From contig JAKDKP010000197.1 in NCBI GenBank assembly GCA_030453285.1, forward strand, positions 1 through 5,509: a DNA stretch of 5,509 nucleotides, in the 5' to 3' direction. A program made the position numbers and the translations under genes. Below the pieces are notes generated by a model. That model searched no databases and had not been told where the DNA came from. It was given only the letters and a program-made list of their open reading frames with translations. The stretch comes from Propionibacteriales bacterium. GTDB taxonomy: Bacteria > Actinomycetota > Actinomycetes > Propionibacteriales > Propionibacteriaceae. Shown piece after piece: positions 1 through 5,459 of this stretch. Positions within the stretch are counted from its first letter, which is position 1. The number at the start of each line of letters is the position of its first letter.

Positions 1-421
1 TGTTGGTCAGGATCCGGTACAGCCACGCCTTGAGGTTGGTTCCGGGCTTGAACTGGTGGAACGCCCCGTACGCCTTGCCGTACGTCTCCTGCACCAGGTC
101 CTCGGCGTCGGCGGGATTGCGCGTCATCCGCAGCGCGGCCCCGTACAACTGGTCGATGAAGCCGAGTGCGTCGCTCTCGAACCGTTCCCGTCGCTCATCG
201 ACGGTCTCGGTGCCAACATCCACGGGGGCCTCGACGACCGGAGCCGCGGCGACCGCGTCGACGGGTTCAGTGTCGCGAGCAGGGTGATCGGAGTCCGCGA
301 CTGGCGGGAGGGGCTTGCCGACCAAGGTCTCGTTCGCGCTGTTCCGGCGCTGCGGGGTGTCAATGGGCATCGTGAACGATCGTAGCCACTGATGTTCCTG
401 GAGTGCGATCACGTCTGCCAC
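1..421 (-). CDS. sigR: RNA polymerase ECF sigma factor, SigR/SigH family (partial, N-terminal 140 codons)
   Basis: This is the N-terminal part of an ECF sigma-70 factor; the gene runs off the left edge. Residues about 81-140 match sigma region 2: [20 protein letters not shown], then [18 protein letters not shown] (core binding), then [16 protein letters not shown] (promoter melting and -10 recognition). This wording is characteristic of actinobacterial SigR (Streptomyces) and SigH (Mycobacterium), which control thioredoxin and other disulfide-stress genes and are held inactive by a zinc anti-sigma factor (RsrA/RshA), expected just downstream, outside the window. I chose the GTG at 421 because GGAGGA lies 5 nt before it and the protein then begins VADV, like the MAD start of mycobacterial SigH. 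An ATG at 370 lacks a Shine-Dalgarno sequence. A GTG at 223 has GAGG 5 nt upstream and would give a short form starting just before region 2. The roughly 80-residue, Pro/Ala/acid-rich stretch before region 2 is longer than in mycobacterial SigH (about 28 as I recall it). The family call is firm; the start is less so. Confidence 0.93.
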   Translation of the reverse strand, partial: MADVIALQEHQWLRSFTMPIDTPQRRNSANETLVGKPLPPVADSDHPARDTEPVDAVAAAPVVEAPVDVGTETVDERRERFESDALGFIDQLYGAALRMTRNPADAEDLVQETYGKAYGAFHQFKPGTNLKAWLYRILTN

Positions 422-448
422 AACAGTCCTCCGGCCCGACTTTGTTCC
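422..448 (-). promoter_or_regulatory. Candidate SigR/SigH-type autoregulatory promoter
   Basis: On the minus strand GGAAC (448-444) is followed by 19 nt and then GTT (424-422). The known SigR/SigH consensus is GGAAT or GGAAC, 18-19 nt, then GTT, and genes of this sigma class commonly activate their own transcription. The match in both elements and in spacing supports a real promoter. However, the GTT directly abuts the GTG start at 421, so transcription from here would begin at about 416-412, inside the long reading frame. Such an mRNA could only be translated from the GTG at 412, the ATG at 370 or the GTG at 223. These short elements can arise by chance. Confidence 0.4.
427..432 (-). promoter_or_regulatory. 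Shine-Dalgarno deciding the sigma-factor start
   Basis: GGAGGA, read on the minus strand, is followed by the 5-nt spacer CTGTT and then GTG at 421. It is the strongest Shine-Dalgarno match upstream of region 2 and is the main reason to prefer the GTG at 421 over the ATG at 370. It lies inside the spacer of a possible SigR-type promoter, so an mRNA started there would lack it. Confidence 0.65.
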
Positions 449-628
449 CGACCGTCGTGACATGCCGTGGCCGTCCGGATCGCGTGCCGTCGGCCGCGCA
501 AGCCTCCGGCGACACTCACCGTCCGGCCGCGCGAAACTCGGGAGTGGCTGCGCACCCACTACCGAGGCTGAGCGGGCCAAGCGGTCAACGAGCGATTCTC
601 GTGCGGAGTCTCGCGCGCCCCGGCCCGG

Positions 629-634
629 TAGCGT
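629..634 (+). promoter_or_regulatory. -10 element of a likely leaderless promoter
   Basis: TAGCGT fits the actinobacterial -10 pattern TANNNT and ends 6 nt before the ATG at 641. This puts the hexamer at about -12 to -7 if transcription starts at the A of the start codon. No Shine-Dalgarno sequence precedes that ATG, which agrees with a leaderless mRNA. I see no convincing -35 hexamer at the usual distance. Confidence 0.5.
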
Positions 635-640
635 TGCCTC

Positions 641-2017
641 ATGTCGTGGACCCGCAGCGCCAGCCAGTACCTCGCCGCCGACCCGGCCACGGTGTGGCAG
701 GTGATCGGTGATCCGGCGCAGTTGCCGCTGTGGTCGCCGGCGTTCAGCGCCGTCACGGTGCAGGGCGACGCCGCCCTGGACGCGCTGGTTCAGCTCACCC
801 CGGCCGGTGCGGTGATCGGCCGACTGCACGCGCGGACCGCGCCACCGGCAAGGATCACCGCCCACTCCCCGCAGCGGCGGTTGGAGATCACCCAGTCACA
901 GCCGGGCGGCAGTTGGCAACAGGAGTGGCGCCTGACCCCGTACGACGGTGGCACGGTCCTCACCCAACAGAACCGGTTCACCGGTCCCCTGTCACGGGGC
1001 ATGGCGGTCGCCATGGGGGACGACCTCGCCGATTTCGCGGTTCGCTGCACGCGTCTGCTGGCACTGGCCGGGGTGGCCCCGGCACCCAACGCGCTGCGCG
1101 TGGTGATCGCCGGCGGTTCTGGTGCACTGGGCCGTCGCCTGGCCGCCGATCTGGTCTGTCGAGGCCAGGAGGTCGTCATCCTGACCAGGCAGGAGAGGGC
1201 CGATCTGCCGTTCACCCAGCGTGTCTGGGACGGTCGAACCGTTGGCGGCTGGGACGAGGGGCTCTTTGACGAACCATCCCGTACGGCCATGGTGAACCTC
1301 GCTGGGCGGCTGATCGACGGACGCCCCACCGAGAAGTTCATCGCCGAACTGCGCGCGAGCCGGGTGAAGTCGACGCGTGCCCTGGTCGAGGCGAGCCGCG
1401 GCCTCTCGGCGCCGCTGGCCCGATGGGTGCAGGCCAGCACGGCGTCGATCTGGGGTGATGCCGGAGAGCAACGCCTGACCGAGGACTCCCCCATCCCCGC
1501 CGTCGGTGTGCCGCAGATGACCGGGGTCGCGGCCCCGTGGGAGCAGGCGGTCGAACCGGCGAACGCCAAGCAGCTGGCGGTGCTGCGCATCTCCATCGTG
1601 TTCGACCGGGACAGCCAGGTGCTGAACACCCTCGGCGGTTTGGCGAAGGTGGGTCTGGGTGGCCGCGTCGGGAACGGTCGCCAGTGGTTCAGCTGGATCC
1701 ACGTCGAGGACTGGCTGGCCATCGCCCGTGCCGCCCTCGGACTCGACCCGGTCGTCTCGCTGGAGGGTGTCGTGGTGGCGAGCTCGCCCAATCCGGTCCG
1801 CAACGAGCACCTGATGAAGCTGCTGCGCGTCGTGCTGTCCGGGCCTCCGTCACCGCCCACCCCGGCACCGCTGGTCAAGATCGGGGCGTTCCTGATGGAC
1901 ACCGATCCGCTGCTCGCGCTGACCGGCCGTCATGCCACCTCCCGCGTGCTGCCCGAGCAGGGCTTCGAGTTCGCCCACCCCGAGCTGGAGGATGCGCTGC
2001 GCTCCCTGGTGAGTTGA
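641..2017 (+). CDS. TIGR01777 family protein: SRPBCC domain fused to NAD(P)-dependent epimerase-like domain
   Basis: This 458-residue protein has three parts. Residues about 5-145 form an SRPBCC (START-like) hydrophobic-ligand domain, with a ValTrp near the start ([16 protein letters not shown], 18-33) and the strand [18 protein letters not shown]. Residues about 152-380 form a Rossmann domain with the glycine motif AGGSGALG (157-164), WDG (196-198), VNLAG (218-222) and [12 protein letters not shown] (240-251). Residues about 382-457 are a DUF1731-type tail (PNPVRN, then [16 protein letters not shown]). The [14 protein letters not shown] stretch (344-357) is diagnostic of TIGR01777 (relatives: E. 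coli YfcH). No substrate is known for this family. At the position usually reading (A/G)(I/Y)YG, this protein has SIWG (269-272), so the expected Tyr is Trp. It has no signal peptide and is probably cytosolic. It is divergent from the sigma-factor gene and convergent with the transporter gene, and its ATG has no ribosome binding site. Family is certain; biochemical role is unknown. Confidence 0.93.
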   Translation: MSWTRSASQYLAADPATVWQVIGDPAQLPLWSPAFSAVTVQGDAALDALVQLTPAGAVIGRLHARTAPPARITAHSPQRRLEITQSQPGGSWQQEWRLTPYDGGTVLTQQNRFTGPLSRGMAVAMGDDLADFAVRCTRLLALAGVAPAPNALRVVIAGGSGALGRRLAADLVCRGQEVVILTRQERADLPFTQRVWDGRTVGGWDEGLFDEPSRTAMVNLAGRLIDGRPTEKFIAELRASRVKSTRALVEASRGLSAPLARWVQASTASIWGDAGEQRLTEDSPIPAVGVPQMTGVAAPWEQAVEPANAKQLAVLRISIVFDRDSQVLNTLGGLAKVGLGGRVGNGRQWFSWIHVEDWLAIARAALGLDPVVSLEGVVVASSPNPVRNEHLMKLLRVVLSGPPSPPTPAPLVKIGAFLMDTDPLLALTGRHATSRVLPEQGFEFAHPELEDALRSLVS

Positions 2018-2019
2018 CC

Positions 2020-3312
2020 TCAGGCGAAGTAGCGCAGATAGACGTACGCCCAGGCGATCAGCGTGGTGAAGATCGTGACGATGATGCCGTAGCGGGTGAA
2101 CTGCCAGAACGAGATCGGATGCCCGGCACGACCCGCCAGGCTGATGCCGACCACGTTCGCGCTGGCCGCGACCGCCGTCCCGTTGCCGCCGAAGTCGGCG
2201 CCCAGGGCGAACGCCCACCACATGCCACCCTCGGTGCGCGGGTCGGAGATGCCGTCGGTCAGCCCTTCGACGATCGGCGCCATGGTGGCCGCGTACGGGA
2301 TGTTGTCGAAGAAGGCGCCCAGCACCGCCGAACCGAACAGGAGGGTCGTCGCGGCGACGAAGTAGTTGTCGCCGACGACCGACACCGCCCAGTCCCCGAT
2401 CGCGGTGATCACGCCGGTGTGCACCAGGCCGCTGACCATCACGAACAGGCCGGCGAAGAACACCAGGGTCGACCATTCGACCTCACCGACGATCGCCTCG
2501 GCATCCATGCCAGACACCAGTGCCATCACCCCGCCACCCAGCAACGCGATCACCGACGGATTGACCGTGATGAACGGCATGGCGAAGGCGAAGATCACGA
2601 ACGCCAGGATGATCAGGCAACGGATCAGCAGCGGCTTGTCCTTGATCGCCCGACCCTCCTGCAGTGCCATCACCGCCTCGACGTGCTCGGCGTTGTAGCG
2701 GAACTCCTTGCGGAACAGCACATAGGTCAGCAGCACGAACAGGACGAACACGATGACGACGATCGGGGCCATGTGCACCAGGAAGTCGTTGAAGGAGAGT
2801 CCGGCCCGGTTGGCGATGATGATGTTGGGCGGATCACCGATCAGCGTCGCCGCGCCGCCGATGTTGGAGGCGAGGATCTCGGCGATCAGATAGGGCTGCG
2901 CCGGGATGTGGAGGCGGTTGCAGACCACGATCGTGACCGGCACCACGAGCATGATGATGGTGACGTTGTCGAGGATCGGCGAGGCGACGGCGGTGATCAA
3001 CATCAACATCACCATCAGCCGGTACGGCCGGCCGCGGCTACGTTTGGCCGCCCAGATGCCCAGGAACTCGAAGAGACCGGTCTGTCGGATCACGCCGACG
3101 ATGATCATCATGCCCAGGAGCAGGAAGATCACGTTCCAGTCGATGCCCTCGTGCTCGGAGAAGAAGACCTCCGACCCCGGGATCAGTCCGGTCAGGGCCA
3201 TCACGCCGGACGCGACGAGAACCACCTTGACCTTGTCGATCTTTTCGGTGGCGATGAAGAAGAAGGCCACCGCAAAGATCGCGATGGCGAGGAAAGGGAC
3301 AACTGTGCTCAT
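2020..3312 (-). CDS. ArsB/NhaD family (SLC13-like) ion transporter
   Basis: This 430-residue integral membrane protein belongs to the ion transporter superfamily that includes the NhaD Na+/H+ antiporters and ArsB. I estimate 11-12 membrane segments, with hydrophobic runs near residues 4-21, 28-45, 60-75, 98-131, 178-200, 228-268, 280-300, 318-348, 365-392 and 405-427. The two halves carry matching signatures: SPILDNVTI (111-119) with ASNIGGAATLIGDPPN (148-163), and GAFFDNIPYAA (332-342) with GADFGGNGTAVAASAN (371-386). This is the inverted-repeat layout of the superfamily. Membrane carboxylates D115, D160, D336 and D373 are candidates for ion or proton binding. The ATG at 3312 has GGAGG 5 nt upstream. 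Length is normal for the family and the gene looks intact. No arsenic genes are nearby, so Na+/H+ exchange or another ion is as likely as arsenite. It lies downstream of the CBS gene on the same strand and ends 2 bp from the convergent gene's stop. Family is firm; substrate unassigned. Confidence 0.92.
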   Translation of the reverse strand: MSTVVPFLAIAIFAVAFFFIATEKIDKVKVVLVASGVMALTGLIPGSEVFFSEHEGIDWNVIFLLLGMMIIVGVIRQTGLFEFLGIWAAKRSRGRPYRLMVMLMLITAVASPILDNVTIIMLVVPVTIVVCNRLHIPAQPYLIAEILASNIGGAATLIGDPPNIIIANRAGLSFNDFLVHMAPIVVIVFVLFVLLTYVLFRKEFRYNAEHVEAVMALQEGRAIKDKPLLIRCLIILAFVIFAFAMPFITVNPSVIALLGGGVMALVSGMDAEAIVGEVEWSTLVFFAGLFVMVSGLVHTGVITAIGDWAVSVVGDNYFVAATTLLFGSAVLGAFFDNIPYAATMAPIVEGLTDGISDPRTEGGMWWAFALGADFGGNGTAVAASANVVGISLAGRAGHPISFWQFTRYGIIVTIFTTLIAWAYVYLRYFA

Positions 3313-3521
3313 GCGGGCCTCCGGGCTGGACTGCTCGGCAGGCGCGTACGGGCAAACGGCTTCGCGGGCGGCAGAGCCGTCAACGCAAACGCACCGGGTG
3401 GTGGGTCATCCTGTCAGAAGATTCGGCGATCCGCAGCCGCACCCGTCAGACGAAGCCGCGGAGCCGGCCCGCGTGGTACCAGCCGCCGCGTGGTGGAAGT
3501 GCCGTGCTGCCCGGTCAAGGG
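3313..3521 (-). other. 209-bp leader between CBS gene and transporter gene
   Basis: This gap holds no protein gene that I recognise. Read on the minus strand, it contains a 9-codon ORF (3409-3380, MTHHPVRLR) with no properly spaced Shine-Dalgarno sequence. Immediately after it is a 6-bp inverted repeat, ACGGCT/AGCCGT (3380-3375 and 3361-3356), with a 13-nt loop. A 7-bp direct repeat, GCGTGGT, lies at 3471-3477 and 3488-3494 on the plus strand. I found no TANNNT -10 element with a fair -35 and no T-tract terminator, so it is unclear whether the transporter has its own promoter or is read from the upstream operon. I do not recognise a known riboswitch consensus. Confidence 0.35.
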
Positions 3522-3977
3522 TCAGGACGCCGACTCCAACGCCAGCGTCGACAGCAACCGCGTGAGCGTCACCACTCCCAACAGGACACCCTTGCCGTCG
3601 ACCACCGGCAGCACCGGACTGTGCACCTTGGCCATCAGCGTCGCCATCTCCAGCAGAGTTGCATCCTCGGTGACGGTGACCGCCTTCTGCCCGGGGGCGG
3701 CGACGCAGTCGGTGACCGTACGGTGCCCCAGCTCGGTCCAGAAATTGTCCGCGTGCTCCTCGTCGATGGTCCGCGCCAACGCCGTGTCCCCCTGATAGGC
3801 GTGCAGCACCGCCATCCGGAGCACCTGGGTTCCGGGCAGCACGTGACGTGGACGCCCCTTGTCGTCGACGACGATCAACCCGGGGAGCTTCTCCTGCGAC
3901 ATCAGTGACACAGCACGTGTGACCGGATCCGACCCGTGCACGGTCGGCACCTGCTGCACGAGATCCCTTGCCCTCAT
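3522..3977 (-). CDS. Stand-alone CBS-domain pair protein
   Basis: This 151-residue soluble protein consists almost entirely of two CBS motifs. The first spans about residues 3-57 (RARDLVQQVPTVHGSDPVTR, then LPGLIVVDDKGRPRHVLPG). The second spans about 86-145 (RTVTDCVAAPGQKAVTVTED, then PVLPVVDGKGVLLGVVTLTR). CBS pairs bind adenine nucleotides or related ligands and usually regulate an attached or partner protein. No catalytic or DNA-binding domain is attached. The linker (about 60-85) is polar and acidic and contains a His-Ala-Asp-Asn-Phe-Trp run. I chose the ATG at 3977 because AGGAA lies 5 nt before it. A longer form from a TTG at 4022 would overlap the hydrolase gene and adds only unconserved-looking residues. 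It begins 19 nt after the hydrolase stop, so the two are probably co-transcribed, and the transporter gene follows 209 bp downstream. Acting as a regulator of that transporter is an inference from position only. Confidence 0.88.
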   Translation of the reverse strand: MRARDLVQQVPTVHGSDPVTRAVSLMSQEKLPGLIVVDDKGRPRHVLPGTQVLRMAVLHAYQGDTALARTIDEEHADNFWTELGHRTVTDCVAAPGQKAVTVTEDATLLEMATLMAKVHSPVLPVVDGKGVLLGVVTLTRLLSTLALESAS

Positions 3978-3990
3978 GACACTTCCTCTC

Positions 3991-4005
3991 GGGGGTTCAT
4001 CCCCC
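3991..4005 (-). repeat. Perfect G5/C5 hairpin at the hydrolase-CBS junction
   Basis: GGGGG and CCCCC form a perfect 5-bp all-GC stem around a 5-nt loop. On the minus-strand mRNA the loop (ATGAA) contains the hydrolase stop codon TGA, and the Shine-Dalgarno sequence of the CBS gene follows a few bases later. No T tract follows, so this is unlikely to be an intrinsic terminator. It could influence translation of the downstream gene or mRNA ends. Confidence 0.4.
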
Positions 4006-4701
4006 GCCGATGGGTGACTCAACCGGTGGACGATGCTGTGCCCCCAGTCGGCCGATGAAGTCGACGACGGTGGACACGATCATCGAGCGTACGCCGGGTG
4101 CATCCAACGCGTCGCTGCGCCGCACCTTCATGCCGTGGTCGGCACCCCCGATCACGGTCACCTCGATGGTGTCGTGCCCCTTGATCTGCTGCCTGACCGC
4201 CGCTGCGTCACCGAAGGTGTCCCTGGTGCCCTGGCACACCAGCACCGGCACGGTCGGCGTCAGCAACTCGGGCAGCCGAGTCTTCGCCGGCCGTCCGGGG
4301 GGATGCAGCGGGAACGCCAGGCAGACCACACCGGCGGCCCCGGTGGACGAAGCCGTACGGCAGGCCACGCGGGCGCCCGAGCTGCGGCCGCCGGTGATCA
4401 GTCGCCCCGGCCAGCGTCTGGTCACTTCTGCCGCCGCCGCCAGCCAGGCCTCGTCGAGTCGGGCCGCGGGTGCGGCGACCTTTCGTCCGGCGGTGCGCCA
4501 GGGCTGTTCGAACCTGATCACCCGGATGCCATGGGCGGGCAGTTCTGCGGCGAGCGCAGCCAGGTCGACGGCGTCGAGCTGACCACCGGCGCCATGGCCC
4601 AGCAGCAGGGTGATCTCTCCCGGAGCGGAGGTGGCAGGTGCCGATACCAGCAGCGCACCCGGCCCCGGCGGGGTCGCCACCTCGATTCGCTGATCAACCA
4701 T
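3997..4701 (-). CDS. Alpha/beta hydrolase (KANL3/Tex30-like, dienelactone-hydrolase-related)
   Basis: This 234-residue single-domain hydrolase has all elements of the fold in order: the oxyanion-hole loop LLLGHGAGG (32-40), FEQPWRTAG (64-72), the nucleophile elbow GGRSSGAR with Ser107 in G-R-S-S-G (104-111), the acid in CQGTRDTFG (Asp161) and the catalytic His189 in GGADHGMK. These motifs match the Abhydrolase_11-like family related to eukaryotic Tex30 and KANL3; bacterial members have no well-established substrate. There is no signal peptide, so it should be cytosolic. The start is the ATG at 4701, two bases after the stop of the SRAP gene, with GGTGAG 6 nt upstream, so translation is probably coupled. 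The frame stays open upstream to 5244 but that part is a shadow of the SRAP gene. The C-terminal tail (about 219-234) is Pro/Gly-rich. An esterase or thioesterase activity is plausible; a link to DNA repair is suggested only by position. Confidence 0.9.
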   Translation of the reverse strand: MVDQRIEVATPPGPGALLVSAPATSAPGEITLLLGHGAGGQLDAVDLAALAAELPAHGIRVIRFEQPWRTAGRKVAAPAARLDEAWLAAAAEVTRRWPGRLITGGRSSGARVACRTASSTGAAGVVCLAFPLHPPGRPAKTRLPELLTPTVPVLVCQGTRDTFGDAAAVRQQIKGHDTIEVTVIGGADHGMKVRRSDALDAPGVRSMIVSTVVDFIGRLGAQHRPPVESPIGGG

Positions 4702-4703
4702 GA

Positions 4704-5423
4704 TCAACTCACCGCCAGGGGCTGGACCAGGTCTGGCCCGTTGTTGCGCACGCTGTTGACCTGGGTGGAGACCGCGTAGGCCTGCAACTGATCGGCCTCG
4801 GTGACCGCCAGCAGGTCGAGGGCGGTGTCGGCGTCGGTCAGGGCGGGGTCGAGCCAGGCATCCCAGGCGTCCGGGGGGATCACCATCGGCATCCGGTCGT
4901 GGATGTGGCCCAGCGCATCGGTGGCGGTGGTGGTGATCACCGAACAGCTCAGCCACCACGCCTGGTCGCCCTCGAGCTTCGGGTCCTTCCAGAACTCGTA
5001 CAGCCCGGCCATCACCAGCCGCCCGCCGTCGACCCGGTGGATGAAGAACGGCTGCTTGACCAGCTTGCCCGCCTTCTGCTGCTCGGTCTCGTACCACTCG
5101 TAGTAGCCGTCGGCCGGCAGCAGGCAGCGTCGGGCCCGGAAGGCTTTGCGGAACGATGGTTTCTCGGCGACGGTCTCGAGCCGCGAGTTGATCATGCGGG
5201 CGCCGATCGAACGGTCCTTGGCCCAGGAGGGGACCAGGCCCCACCGCAGCGGCCGCAGCTTGCGCGTCACGCCCTCGTCTCCGGCGCGCTCCAGGACCGC
5301 CGGGACAGGATCGGTGGGCGCCACGTTCCAGTTCGCCTCGGGCAGGCCGTCCTCCACCTCATCGATCTCGAACTCCTCGACGAGGAGGTCCGGGTCGGCC
5401 GAGGACGCATACCTTCCGCACAT
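4704..5423 (-). CDS. SRAP/HMCES family abasic-site processing protein (YedK-like)
   Basis: This 239-residue protein belongs to the SRAP family (HMCES in humans, YedK in E. coli), formerly called SOS response-associated peptidase. Members bind single-stranded DNA and form a thiazolidine crosslink with abasic sites through the N-terminal cysteine, protecting the site from cleavage. All key features are present: MCGRY at the N-terminus (Cys2), NWNVAPT (31-37), RWGLVPSWAKD (60-70), ARMINSRLETV (75-85, Asn79), GYYEWYE (106-112, Glu109) and GHIHDRMPMV (172-181, His175). Asn79, Glu109 and His175 correspond by motif to the catalytic residues of YedK. I chose the ATG at 5423 because Cys2 must become the N-terminal residue after Met removal; the GTG at 5498 would add 25 residues and bury it. 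No Shine-Dalgarno precedes 5423, and a -10-like TACGGT suggests a leaderless mRNA. The hydrolase gene begins 2 nt downstream. The gene looks intact. Confidence 0.96.
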   Translation of the reverse strand: MCGRYASSADPDLLVEEFEIDEVEDGLPEANWNVAPTDPVPAVLERAGDEGVTRKLRPLRWGLVPSWAKDRSIGARMINSRLETVAEKPSFRKAFRARRCLLPADGYYEWYETEQQKAGKLVKQPFFIHRVDGGRLVMAGLYEFWKDPKLEGDQAWWLSCSVITTTATDALGHIHDRMPMVIPPDAWDAWLDPALTDADTALDLLAVTEADQLQAYAVSTQVNSVRNNGPDLVQPLAVS

Positions 5424-5430
5424 GCCGACC

Positions 5431-5436
5431 ACCGTA
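5431..5436 (-). promoter_or_regulatory. -10 element of a likely leaderless SRAP promoter
   Basis: TACGGT (minus strand) fits TANNNT and ends 7 nt before the ATG at 5423, the position expected if transcription starts at that codon. It agrees with the absence of a Shine-Dalgarno sequence. It would drive the SRAP-hydrolase-CBS operon. No good -35 hexamer is present; the expected -35 zone holds an inverted repeat. I see no actinobacterial LexA box (CGAAC-N4-GTTCG type) here. Confidence 0.45.
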
Positions 5437-5445
5437 CGCCGTCGA

Positions 5446-5459
5446 GTGCTCGCCAGCAC
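5446..5459. repeat. Inverted repeat upstream of SRAP, possible operator
   Basis: GTGCT-CGCC-AGCAC is a perfect 5-bp inverted repeat with a 4-bp spacer. It overlaps the expected -35 zone of the TACGGT promoter, 23-36 bp before the SRAP start codon. The location suits a repressor or activator site, but half-sites this short can occur by chance and I do not recognise the motif. It is not CIRCE: the half-sites are in the opposite order. Confidence 0.25.

Noticed and set aside
319..345. Second SigR-like element, GGAAC (345-341) with a GTC 18 nt later, upstream of the GTG at 223
   Set aside because: The -10 part has GTC instead of the near-invariant GTT, so the match is within chance expectation.
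560..588. Possible housekeeping promoter for the sigma-factor gene: TTGACC (588-583) with TCGGTA (565-560) at 17 nt
   Set aside because: The -35 is good but the -10 does not fit TANNNT. It might still be real, since something upstream must transcribe the long form, but the sequence does not support listing it.
790..1902. 370-codon minus-strand ORF opposite the TIGR01777 gene
   Set aside because: It is a high-GC shadow with Ser/Arg/Pro-rich composition and no recognisable motif, while the plus strand encodes a complete known family.
3408..3413. CAGGAT as a -10 element for the transporter gene
   Set aside because: It lacks the first T and no -35-like hexamer lies 16-18 nt upstream.
3471..3494. 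GCGTGGT direct repeat in the transporter leader as an operator or riboswitch part
   Set aside because: A two-copy 7-mer in GC-rich DNA is weak evidence and no known riboswitch consensus is visible around it.
1537..3795. Very long plus-strand ORF (752 codons) running antisense to the transporter
   Set aside because: It spans two unrelated genes and an intergenic gap, reads as a low-complexity Asp/Arg/His/Gln-rich product expected from the antisense of hydrophobic codons, and has no recognisable domain. The minus-strand transporter is unmistakable.
4702..5244. N-terminal extension of the hydrolase frame up to 5244
   Set aside because: The extension is the SRAP gene read in another frame. The hydrolase fold begins just after the ATG at 4701, which also sits 2 nt after the SRAP stop.
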